Source: Lyngbya sp. CCAP 1446/10
GTDB taxonomy: Bacteria > Cyanobacteriota > Cyanobacteriia > Cyanobacteriales > Microcoleaceae
Direction of reading: 5' to 3'
Assembly: GCF_026130175.1 (NCBI RefSeq)
Contig: NZ_JAIGNI010000027.1
Coordinates: 1 to 64,000, forward strand
Length of the DNA: 64,000 nt
The notes beneath the pieces were generated by a model. The model searched no databases. It saw only the letters and a list, made by a program, of their open reading frames with translations, and had not been told where the DNA came from. Each line of letters opens with the position of its first letter. The first letter of the stretch is position 1. The translations under genes and the position numbers were made by a program. This document shows, one piece after another, positions 1-7,301 of the stretch.

Positions 1-2921
1 TGTTTATGCAGTCAAACGGCGGCTTAGTAGATGCCGCCAAATTTCAAGGAAAAAATAGTATTTTATCCGGGCCTGCTGGGGGAATTGTCGGTGCAGTTCA
101 AACCAGTAAAAAGGCTGGTTTCGATAAAATTATTACCTTTGATATGGGCGGAACTTCGACAGATGTTGCCCATTTTAACGGGGAATACGAACGGGAATTT
201 GAGACGGAAATTGCTGGGGTGAGATTGCGATCGCCCGTGATGGCAATTCACACTGTAGCAGCCGGTGGCGGTTCCGTTGTGTTTTTTGACGGGGCGCGCT
301 ACCGCGTCGGGCCAGAGTCTGCGGGCGCTAATCCAGGCCCCGCTTGCTATCGGAAGGGCGGGCCTTTGACGGTGACTGATTGTAATGTGATGTTGGGCAA
401 AATTCAGCCTGATTTTTTCCCGAAAGTGTTTGGATTGCGGGGAGATTTGCCGATCGCCACTGAGGTAGTAAAGCAAAAATTCGTGCAGTTAGCGGGGGAA
501 ATTGGGGGCGAGAGGACGGCGGAACAGGTGGCGGAGGGTTTTTTGGCGATCGCGGTGGAAAAGATGGCTAATGCGGTGAAAAAAATCTCGCTTCAGCGCG
601 GTTATGACGTTTCGGAGTATACCTTGTGCTGTTTCGGCGGCGCGGGGGGGCAACACGCTTGTGCGATCGCCGATTGTTTGGGCATGAAACGGGTGTTTAT
701 TCACCCCTACGCGGGCGTGTTATCCGCCTACGGTATGGGTTTGGCTGATGTGCGGGTTATGCGCGAAAGGGCGATCGAGGAATTATTAACTGGTGAATTA
801 ATTGGTGATTTACAGGATATTTTAGCGCAATTAGAGGCGGAGGCAAAGAGGGAATTGAACCGCAGAGGCGCAGAGGGCACAGAGGAAGAGAAAGAGGTTT
901 TAGTTATTAGGAAGCTACATCTAAAATATCAGGGAAGTGATTCGGTTTTGCTGGTAAATTTTGCGGTAAATCTTGAGGAGATGCAGGCTGAGTTTGAAGC
1001 ATTGCACCAACAGCGATACAGTTTTATTATGCCGGAAAAATCGCTGATTGTCGAGGCGGTTTCGGTGGAAGTTGTAGAAACCATGAATGTGCCGGATGAA
1101 TCGACAGTTGCTAATTTTCGTGATGCGGAATCGATCGCCCAGCAGCCAATCTCTACCGTACAAATGTATGTTGCTGGCGAGTGGCGGGAAACGCCTGTTT
1201 ATCGGAGGGAAGATTTGCGATCGGGCGATCGCATTAACGGCCCGGCTACGATCGTAGAAGCCACTGGAACTAATATTATAGAGCCTGGATGGGAAGCGAC
1301 CATTACGGAAAATAACGATTTAATTTTGAACCGCAGATCCACGGAGATAGACGCAGATCGCATCCGCGTTAATTCTGGTTTATCTGCGGTTAAATCAGAT
1401 CCTGTTTTGCTGGAAATTTTTAATAACTTGTTTCGGGCGATCGCCGAACAAATGGGCGTTACATTGCAAAATACAAGTTCCTCAGTCAACATCAAAGAAC
1501 GCCTCGACTTTTCCTGTGCAATATTCGACCAAAACGGGCAATTAGTTGCCAACGCGCCGCACATTCCCGTGCATTTGGGTTCGATGAGCGAAAGCGTAGA
1601 AGCTTTAATTTTAGCACAAAGTCATACAATTAAACCTGGGGATGTTTATGTTTCTAACAATCCCTACAACGGCGGCACGCATTTACCAGATATCACCGCA
1701 ATTACTCCCGTATTTGATAATTATTCCTCCCTTCCTTTGTTTTATGTAGCTTCGCGGGGACACCACGCCGACATCGGCGGCATCACTCCCGGTTCTATGC
1801 CTCCGAATAGTAAGATAGTAACTGAAGAAGGCGTATTGTTTGACAATTTCCAGCTAGTAAGCGAGGGAAATTTTCGAGAATCAGAATTACTAGAAATTCT
1901 CACAGCAGGAGATTTCCCGGTTCGCAATCCCGCACAAAATCTCGCGGATTTGCAGGCGCAAGTTGCTGCAAACAATCGCGGTGTAGCAGAACTTCTAAAG
2001 ATGGTTGAACATTACGGCTTAGAAACGGTACAAGCTTATATGGGCTTCGTGCAAGATAATGCTGAAGAATCGGTGCGGCGCGTAATTGATGTTTTGAAAG
2101 ATGGCGAGTTTACTTATCCGATGGATAGTGGCGGACAGATTAAGGTAGCTATTACAATTAACAAGTCGGCGCGCCGTGCAAAAATAGATTTTACTGGCAC
2201 ATCTCCTCAGCAATTCAATAATTTTAATGCTCCTGCTGCGGTGTGTAAAGCGGCTGTATTGTATGTTTTCCGCACTTTGGTAGATGACGATATTCCTCTG
2301 AATGCGGGCTGTTTGAAACCTCTGGAAATCATCAATCCGGCAGGCTGTATGCTGAATCCGCGCTATCCGGCGGCGGTGGTGGCGGGAAATGTGGAAACGT
2401 CGCAGAATATCACGGATGCTTTGTATTGTGCGCTGGGGGCGATCGCATCTTCGCAGGGCACTATGAATAATTTCACCTTTGGAAATAACCGCTATCAATA
2501 TTATGAAACAATTTGCGGTGGTTCGGGTGCTGGTGCAGATTTTGACGGTACTGATGCGGTACAAACTCACATGACTAATTCGCGTTTAACCGATCCAGAA
2601 GTATTAGAATGGCGGTTTCCGGTGTTGTTAGAAAGTTTTGCAATCCGGGCTAATAGCGGGGGGAATGGATGTCATCGCGGGGGTAATGGAGTGGTGCGGC
2701 GAGTGCGATTTCTTGAGGATATGACGGCGGGAATTTTATCGGGGCGGCGGGTGATTTCTCCCTGCGGCTTGCATGGGGGTGAATCAGGGAAAGTTGGGCG
2801 GAATTATGTTGTGCGGGAAAATGGAACTGTGGAAGTTTTGGGAAGTACGGCGGTTGTTGATATGGATTGCGGTGATGTTTTTGTGATTGAAACCCCCGGA
2901 GGTGGGGGATTTGGAGTGTAA
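1..2921 (+). CDS. 5-oxoprolinase / hydantoinase A+B fusion, 5' end outside window
   Basis: The reading frame is open from the first bases, so the protein is truncated by the window edge; the first ATG at 6 is internal. About 970 residues are visible, and full-length fused 5-oxoprolinases have about 1200-1290, so roughly the first quarter is missing. Residues 1-435 are the rest of the HyuA half, with the actin-like phosphate motif FDMGGTSTDV near residue 45 and the glycine-rich FGGAGGQHA. Residues 465-965 are HyuB (EQMGVTLQNTSSSVNIKERLD, PYNGGTH, SRGHHADIGG, and a C-terminal ETPGGGGFG). The family performs ATP-dependent opening of 5-oxoproline to glutamate, or of related hydantoins, in the cytosol. 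Two repeat-like segments lie inside the frame (858-890 and 1329-1391). The family call is firm; the exact substrate is inferred. Confidence 0.9.
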   Translation, partial: FMQSNGGLVDAAKFQGKNSILSGPAGGIVGAVQTSKKAGFDKIITFDMGGTSTDVAHFNGEYEREFETEIAGVRLRSPVMAIHTVAAGGGSVVFFDGARYRVGPESAGANPGPACYRKGGPLTVTDCNVMLGKIQPDFFPKVFGLRGDLPIATEVVKQKFVQLAGEIGGERTAEQVAEGFLAIAVEKMANAVKKISLQRGYDVSEYTLCCFGGAGGQHACAIADCLGMKRVFIHPYAGVLSAYGMGLADVRVMRERAIEELLTGELIGDLQDILAQLEAEAKRELNRRGAEGTEEEKEVLVIRKLHLKYQGSDSVLLVNFAVNLEEMQAEFEALHQQRYSFIMPEKSLIVEAVSVEVVETMNVPDESTVANFRDAESIAQQPISTVQMYVAGEWRETPVYRREDLRSGDRINGPATIVEATGTNIIEPGWEATITENNDLILNRRSTEIDADRIRVNSGLSAVKSDPVLLEIFNNLFRAIAEQMGVTLQNTSSSVNIKERLDFSCAIFDQNGQLVANAPHIPVHLGSMSESVEALILAQSHTIKPGDVYVSNNPYNGGTHLPDITAITPVFDNYSSLPLFYVASRGHHADIGGITPGSMPPNSKIVTEEGVLFDNFQLVSEGNFRESELLEILTAGDFPVRNPAQNLADLQAQVAANNRGVAELLKMVEHYGLETVQAYMGFVQDNAEESVRRVIDVLKDGEFTYPMDSGGQIKVAITINKSARRAKIDFTGTSPQQFNNFNAPAAVCKAAVLYVFRTLVDDDIPLNAGCLKPLEIINPAGCMLNPRYPAAVVAGNVETSQNITDALYCALGAIASSQGTMNNFTFGNNRYQYYETICGGSGAGADFDGTDAVQTHMTNSRLTDPEVLEWRFPVLLESFAIRANSGGNGCHRGGNGVVRRVRFLEDMTAGILSGRRVISPCGLHGGESGKVGRNYVVRENGTVEVLGSTAVVDMDCGDVFVIETPGGGGFGV
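858..890 (+). repeat. Repeat-like segment inside the oxoprolinase frame
   Basis: This purine-rich stretch begins AACCGCAGAGGCGCAGAGG and codes for a hydrophilic NRRGAEGTEEEKE segment in the HyuA half. Its opening matches the start of the palindromic element at 1329-1391 (AACCGCAGA). It looks like an in-frame repeat insertion in a surface loop; this rests on sequence style and the shared start only. Confidence 0.45.
1329..1391 (+). repeat. 63-bp palindromic element inserted in frame between HyuA and HyuB
   Basis: The element begins AACCGCAGAT and ends with its exact inverse complement ATCTGCGGTT. Its 63 bp are exactly 21 codons (about residues 442-462 of the visible protein), so the frame is kept. 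It falls in the linker between ATITENNDLIL and DPVLLEIFNNLF. Similar ATCTGCG and ATCTGCGGTT words recur at 32791-32844 in noncoding DNA. Confidence 0.6.
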
Positions 2922-3014
2922 GAGTAAAACATAACTTTGCTCTAACTATTTTCATGTCGTAACTTTTATGTTACATTAATGCTCAATATAGCATTTTACC
3001 TAGGAATATAAAAA

Positions 3015-4304
3015 ATGGAAGGCAAGCAATTATCTCTATTTTCAGAAGAACCAGAAAATTCCGAAAACTTTTTTGAACGCAAACGAGACTGGTCAGCATC
3101 TAAACATAGGATACTGCTTAAATACCTACAAGCATTTTGCTATAATCTTGGAGGTGATGGAAACTATCAATCCGAGCATATCAACTATGTTGATGCTTTT
3201 GCCGGTGCCGGGAAATATAAAGAAGGAATTGGAATTGAAGATTTTGTAAATAATTCTAATTTTTGGACAAAGTATCAACATAACTTTGAAAATACAGATG
3301 GTTCACCCTTAATAGCTCTAAAATGTGCTAACCTTTTTGATCAAGAAAAACGAGTAAACTTAAGATGTTTTTTTGTAGAGGCTGAAGCGGAATCTAATCA
3401 ACAGCTTCAAGACAACTGTAGAAATATCGGCAAAGATTTGTTTTACAAAATTTATGAAAATCAAAAATTTGAGGTAGCTTTTCCAGAGGTTATGAAGGAT
3501 TTGAACAGCTATCCTACTTTATTTTTTCTTGACACTTTTGCGGTCAAAGGAGTTACTTTTGAGCATATATATGAGATAGGAAATTATGTCCGTCAGAACA
3601 AAGGAGAGCTATTTATACTATTTCACAACAGTGCAGTAGCTCGCCATGCGGGGCATTATAAAACCGTATATGATAGCATAAAAGAGCAAAAGACTGCTGA
3701 AACTTATATAGAGAACTTGACTAAACTCCTAGGTATCAATTCAGACCAAGATTGGAAACCAAAGTGGCTAGAACTTAAAGATCAACCTCAACAATTTGAA
3801 AAATGGGCACTTGAATATTTTAAGAAAAGAATGAAAAGAGAAGCAGGGTTTAGAGGAGCAACCAGTTTTGAAATTAAAGAAAGCTACAGCGATCCCAGAC
3901 CCAAATATAGTATTGTAGTAGGTAGCAATCACCCCAAAAAAGCTTTTGGAAGTTTCCTGAACGATTTCGTTTGGGAGGAGGAAAGATTGTTATTTTTCAA
4001 GGACAGCCACACAGGAATTAAAAAATTTTTAGAAAAAGAATGGAATTCAGAGCAGCAGAAAAGATTAGCTGAAATAAAAATTCAAGCTATCAAAACTTTG
4101 GGTAAGCTTAATGATTGGATATCTTTTGACGATGCAATTACTCATCTAATATTAGAAATGAATGACATAGGACGTTTAAAGCGAACTCATTACAATAATG
4201 ATGTTTTAGATTGGCTGTACACAGAACAATTGATAGAAATCAAACATCCTTCTAAGCAGAAAAAGCCTTACACATTAAAAAGCCACTTTAGGCTTAAAAA
4301 ATGA
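3015..4304 (+). CDS. tcmP: Three-Cys-motif partner protein TcmP-like
   Basis: The 429-residue product starts at an ATG preceded by AGGAATATAA. It has the family's conserved opening (WSASKHRILLKYL around residue 26), then YVDAFAGAG at 58-66, which resembles the SAM-binding motif I of Rossmann methyltransferases, DGSPLIALKCA, and LFFLDTFAVKGV in the middle. The C-terminal 80 residues (IKTLGKLNDWISFDDAITHL and after) look like a winged-helix or partner-binding part. TcmP proteins are named for being encoded next to three-Cys-motif proteins, and one lies convergently 73 bp downstream. Biochemical function is unknown; a nucleic-acid or modification role is inference. The gene is much richer in A/T than its neighbours, consistent with horizontal transfer. 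Confidence 0.8.
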   Translation: MEGKQLSLFSEEPENSENFFERKRDWSASKHRILLKYLQAFCYNLGGDGNYQSEHINYVDAFAGAGKYKEGIGIEDFVNNSNFWTKYQHNFENTDGSPLIALKCANLFDQEKRVNLRCFFVEAEAESNQQLQDNCRNIGKDLFYKIYENQKFEVAFPEVMKDLNSYPTLFFLDTFAVKGVTFEHIYEIGNYVRQNKGELFILFHNSAVARHAGHYKTVYDSIKEQKTAETYIENLTKLLGINSDQDWKPKWLELKDQPQQFEKWALEYFKKRMKREAGFRGATSFEIKESYSDPRPKYSIVVGSNHPKKAFGSFLNDFVWEEERLLFFKDSHTGIKKFLEKEWNSEQQKRLAEIKIQAIKTLGKLNDWISFDDAITHLILEMNDIGRLKRTHYNNDVLDWLYTEQLIEIKHPSKQKKPYTLKSHFRLKK

Positions 4305-4377
4305 TACGAATATCAAACCGTATATGTAAGAAAATTTAGATTTTTTACTCAACAGGGATTAAGGGTAGTTATTTTAG

Positions 4378-5097
4378 TCATCTTTTTTGATGTTTAGCCC
4401 ATGCTTCCGGCATCTCATCCCAAATTTTATCATCCAGAAGTCTGCCAGCAGCTTTAGGTGTTCTACCTCCCCATTGCTTGAAGAAAAATGCGACTCCAGC
4501 CTCCTGACACTGATCCCTAATACTTTGCGCCCATTCTACCTGCATTGGACGGTGTTTTTGCCCCGACTCTCCACCAACTATTACCCAGTGAATTCCGGTT
4601 AAATCAAGCTGTAATGGCCCTAAAAGTGGTTCGCAAGATAAAAAGCGTACTTTTGCATTAACTTTTCGCAAAGAATCCACACGATGAACATAATTTTGAT
4701 TTTCTACAGACACACCCATCCAAATATTATCAGACCATTCAAGTTGAGGGGCTAACTCTACTAAACGTTTATCTCGCTTGGTAAGGATTTGATAAATGTG
4801 GTGAGGAGTTTTACGCATTACCTCAAAAACTTCTTTGAGAAATTCAATGGGCACTTCTTCATGAAATAAATCGCTCATCGAGTTGACGAAAATACGGCTA
4901 GGCTTTTTCCAGCGCTTTGGTTCTTCCAAGCGATTCCTATGGAGTGTTAAATCAAAGCCGTTAGGGAAATTAGTATGAAACCTTTTTGTTAATGCTTCTG
5001 CATAACAATGCGTGCAGCCTGGACTGACTTTATCGCAGCCAGTTGTTGGATTCCATGTTCTGTCCGTCCATTCGATACCAGTATTAATGCTAGACAT
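4378..5097 (-). CDS. Three-Cys-motif DUF5131 / phage Gp37-Gp68 family protein
   Basis: The product has 239 residues from the ATG at 5097; a longer frame to 5121 would need a TTG start. The N-terminus carries IEWTDRTWNPTTGC and three cysteines at 21, 28 and 31 (CDKVSPGCTHCYAE), the signature of the family and probably an Fe-S or radical-SAM-like site. Further family blocks are FVNSMSDLFHEEVP, YQILTKRDKRL, GVSVENQ, FLSCEPLLGPL, VGGESG, RPM and FFFKQWGG. Proteins of this type occur in phages and mobile islands and are commonly encoded beside TcmP, as here (tail to tail). The reaction is not established. A partnership with TcmP is inferred from the conserved gene pair. Confidence 0.85.
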   Translation of the reverse strand: MSSINTGIEWTDRTWNPTTGCDKVSPGCTHCYAEALTKRFHTNFPNGFDLTLHRNRLEEPKRWKKPSRIFVNSMSDLFHEEVPIEFLKEVFEVMRKTPHHIYQILTKRDKRLVELAPQLEWSDNIWMGVSVENQNYVHRVDSLRKVNAKVRFLSCEPLLGPLQLDLTGIHWVIVGGESGQKHRPMQVEWAQSIRDQCQEAGVAFFFKQWGGRTPKAAGRLLDDKIWDEMPEAWAKHQKR

Positions 5098-5370
5098 AGA
5101 AACACTTAACCCTTGAAACAATAAATTATCTTTTGATGTGCGCTGGATACATATAAACTATATGTATCAATTTAGATTAATTCAGCATCACCTACAACTC
5201 CATTATATAATTAAATTGACGTAAATATCAACAATATTTAAGCAGTTGCATTAAATGTATATCGTAGTGTAAAATTTGGCTAAAATACAATTTATGTTTT
5301 AAAGCGTTACAGAACAGTTGTGCAAACATTTAAGTGTTAGCAAGGTCTGCACTCTGCACGCTGCGAATCA
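5098..5370. other. AT-rich gap with no gene
   Basis: No credible frame is seen. At 5304-5329 lies CGTTACAGAACAGTTGTGC followed by AAACA, which nearly matches 6044-6069 at the start of the sigma-like gene (CGTTCCAGAACAATTGTGC plus AAACA). It may be a stranded copy of that gene's 5' end, since VQT can still be read before a stop. The upstream signals for the minus-strand gene ending at 4378 should also lie here. Confidence 0.5.
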
Positions 5371-5598
5371 CTAAACATGGTAAGCAGTTATGGCAGTTTT
5401 TAAGTCAGAACTGTAGATAGACTCGACTCTAGGAAAAGTCGGATGACTCCACCAAAATTTAATTCTACTGCCTTTTGCTGGAGCTGAGCCAATACGAGTG
5501 TAACCTGCATTGAACATCAGTTCTTCAAAGTCAGCTACAGGCAAAGTTTTAGATAGAATTGGCGAAACACCTTGAATTGTGTGCTTGTCAAGGGTCAT
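5371..5598 (-). CDS. Small unknown protein, second gene of a pair
   Basis: The 75-residue product is not recognised. Its ATG at 5598 follows a good GGGGAG ribosome site, and the start overlaps the end of the upstream gene by 11 bp, so the two are probably translationally coupled. The sequence (FEELMFNAGYTRIGSAPAKGSR ending HPTFPRVESIY, written here in parts) vaguely resembles the beta-rich fold of HicA-type RNA-binding toxins (G-S/H-H-P pattern), but the catalytic histidine context is not convincing. A conserved cyanobacterial small protein is the safest reading. Confidence 0.55.
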   Translation of the reverse strand: MTLDKHTIQGVSPILSKTLPVADFEELMFNAGYTRIGSAPAKGSRIKFWWSHPTFPRVESIYSSDLKTAITAYHV

Positions 5599-5860
5599 AA
5601 CTCCCCTGATAAGTGGTATAGATTCGATAGTCTGACAATACTAGCCCTAACCCAGCAAAACTGTGAATTGTTCCCGGATATGTTTCTTCCGCTTCACTGC
5701 CACCAATACGGATTTTAAGCGGGCCAAACCAAGCATAAAAACCGGGAATCAGAGCATCCATACTGTAGGCGATCGCTCTTAATTGACCGTCATCAACCGC
5801 TACAGGTTTTTCTGGTACGGGTTCTTGTTGATTGGGAGTAATATAGCCTGAGTTTTTCAT
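5588..5860 (-). CDS. Small unknown protein, first gene of a pair
   Basis: The 90-residue product is not recognised. It has a proline/glutamate-rich N-terminus (QQEPVPEKPVAVDD), then a compact region with MDALIPGFYAWFGPLKIRI and HSFAGLGLVL. There is no signal peptide or clear membrane span. It overlaps the next gene by 11 bp, so the two are likely one operon. The ATG lies at 5860. The divergent sigma-like gene begins about 200 bp away. Confidence 0.55.
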   Translation of the reverse strand: MKNSGYITPNQQEPVPEKPVAVDDGQLRAIAYSMDALIPGFYAWFGPLKIRIGGSEAEETYPGTIHSFAGLGLVLSDYRIYTTYQGSYDP

Positions 5861-6059
5861 AACTTTTCTGCTCTGTGAAAAGCTCGATCGCGCGGATTCA
5901 CATTATATACTATCTTCAAACACCGGCAAAATGCCAGGAATACCGATCTGCGGGCATCGTACCGCTAAAAAATCGCCCTCAAATCTGGAATGTCGATCGA
6001 CAAATCGTGTAGAATCATGCTGCACCAGCATTTATTCCCACAACCGTTCCAGAACAATT

Positions 6060-6707
6060 GTGCAAACACCTGTTTTTTCCGAACTAAACCATCCTGTGGT
6101 CAAATCCCTGTTCCACCACAGCGATCGCGAATTATTGACTTTGTTTCAAAACCATCCCGATCAAGGGCGCTTCTTCACGGCAATTTTTTGCCGCTACGCT
6201 CAAATTGTCCACTCCCTGATCCGCCATTCCGTGCGATCGCCCGTACAAGGCGATTACCTGTTCGCCCACACTTGGCTGCACATCTATCACGAGCTCCGAG
6301 GCCTCGATTTGCGCCACGAAATGCCAGACTCTGATGGCGACAATCTCAGCCTCCAAAACTGGCTGATTAATGTCACCGCTATCTGCATCAATCAAGCCGA
6401 ATTGCCCCCTGTAGAGTCGATTCACTACTCTCTGCAATCCGCTTCACCTCCCCTCTGGTGTTACGTCAGACAAGCCTTAGAATTGTTAGCGCCACTGCCG
6501 CGTTTAGTCGTGTTGATGGCTCAGACTTTCCGCTGGAGCGAAACTCGAATCGCAGCTTATTTGCAAGCAGAAGGTGAAGCAATTTCGCCCGCTCAAGTCA
6601 AGGCTTTGCTCCAAAAAGGATATCAAACTTTAGAATCAAATTTGCCGGAGGATATTCGCGCTATTTATCTAGATGAACATCTCGAATATCAACAAGCACT
6701 GGTCTAA
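6060..6707 (+). CDS. Sigma-70-like HTH protein of cyanobacteria
   Basis: The frame is open from 5931, but the first 43 residues are unlike any domain. The GTG at 6060 (VQTPVFSELNHP) is the likelier start and gives 215 residues. An N-terminal helical part, with SLFHHSDRELLTLFQNHP and FFTAIFCRYAQIVHSLI, resembles sigma region 2. The C-terminal part, with LPRLVVLMAQTFRWSETRIAAYL then ALLQKGYQTLESNLP, resembles sigma region 4 HTH. It is probably an alternative sigma factor or sigma-like regulator; no anti-sigma gene is adjacent. The start is uncertain because no strong ribosome site precedes it. Confidence 0.6.
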   Translation: MQTPVFSELNHPVVKSLFHHSDRELLTLFQNHPDQGRFFTAIFCRYAQIVHSLIRHSVRSPVQGDYLFAHTWLHIYHELRGLDLRHEMPDSDGDNLSLQNWLINVTAICINQAELPPVESIHYSLQSASPPLWCYVRQALELLAPLPRLVVLMAQTFRWSETRIAAYLQAEGEAISPAQVKALLQKGYQTLESNLPEDIRAIYLDEHLEYQQALV

Positions 6708-6737
6708 ATGTTGTATCCGATAAATTCGCTAATACCA

Positions 6738-6802
6738 ATTATTCTTCAGTCCGCGGAGGCGGACTTCGTTTGTGTAGTAGCGGTTTCAACCGCCGACTCC
6801 TG
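6738..6802. repeat. Interspersed palindromic repeat, GGTTTCAACCGCC family, copy 1
   Basis: The copy carries CTTCAGTCCGCGGAGGCGGA, then CTTCGTTTGTGTAG and GCGGTTTCAACCGCC. The same words recur at 7177-7235, 32888-32983, 51541-51676 and 62907-63116. Internal hairpins (TCCGC/GCGGA) suggest a folded transcript. This copy sits just upstream of the ferredoxin gene. Confidence 0.8.
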
Positions 6803-6836
6803 AAACTCAAACTCAGACATAATATAAGAGGTGGAA

Positions 6837-7157
6837 ATGGCAGTTTATCAAGTTCGGCTAGTGAATGAAGCGATCGCCCTCGATCGCACGATCGCCGTAC
6901 CGGACGACCAGTATATCTTAGATATGGCAGAAGCAGCCGGCATCCGCTTGCCCAATGGATGCAAGCAAGGAGAGTGTTCTGCTTGCGTTGTCAAACTGCT
7001 CAGCGGTGAAATCGACCAAAGCGAACAAAAGTTTTTGAAGCCCTCAGAATTGCAAGCTGGCTACGCTGTTACTTGTGTTGCTTACCCGCTTTCTGATTGC
7101 ACTTTGTTAACTCATCAAGAACAAGTTTTATATCAAGCAGCTCTTTATTTTAAGTAA
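6837..7157 (+). CDS. 2Fe-2S plant-type ferredoxin
   Basis: The 106-residue electron carrier starts at the ATG at 6837, with AAGAGGTGG as ribosome site; a GTG six bases earlier would put that site inside the gene. The cluster ligands are Cys42, Cys47, Cys50 and Cys80 in the pattern C-x4-C-x2-C-x29-C. Surrounding sequence (LDMAEAAGIRLPNGCKQGEC and YAVTCVAYP) is typical of [2Fe-2S] plant/cyanobacterial ferredoxins. It ends with a C-terminal extension (LYQAALYFK) and looks like a divergent rather than the main photosynthetic PetF. It is single in context, flanked on both sides by the same intergenic repeat. Its partner enzyme is unknown. Confidence 0.88.
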   Translation: MAVYQVRLVNEAIALDRTIAVPDDQYILDMAEAAGIRLPNGCKQGECSACVVKLLSGEIDQSEQKFLKPSELQAGYAVTCVAYPLSDCTLLTHQEQVLYQAALYFK

Positions 7158-7176
7158 TGCAAAGTGGTTTATTTTT

Positions 7177-7235
7177 GAGTCCGCGAAGGCGGACTTCGTT
7201 TGTGTAGTCGCGAATTCTATTCGCCGATAAAATCA
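7177..7235. repeat. Interspersed palindromic repeat, copy 2
   Basis: This copy reads GAGTCCGCGAAGGCGGACTT, then CGTTTGTGTAGTCGCG and an altered tail AATTCTATTCGCC. The same tail variant appears in the copy at 32888-32983, so at least two subfamilies exist. Confidence 0.75.
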
Positions 7236-7301
7236 ATATCAAAGCAGATTTAGTTAATATAAGGTGCGCACTGCGCACCCTACTCACTACTTAAAAATCA
7301 G

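Noticed and set aside
6738-7235. Ferredoxin gene as a repeat-bounded mobile cassette
   Set aside because: It is flanked by two copies of an interspersed repeat, but this repeat is common at many loci in the window, so flanking is expected by chance.
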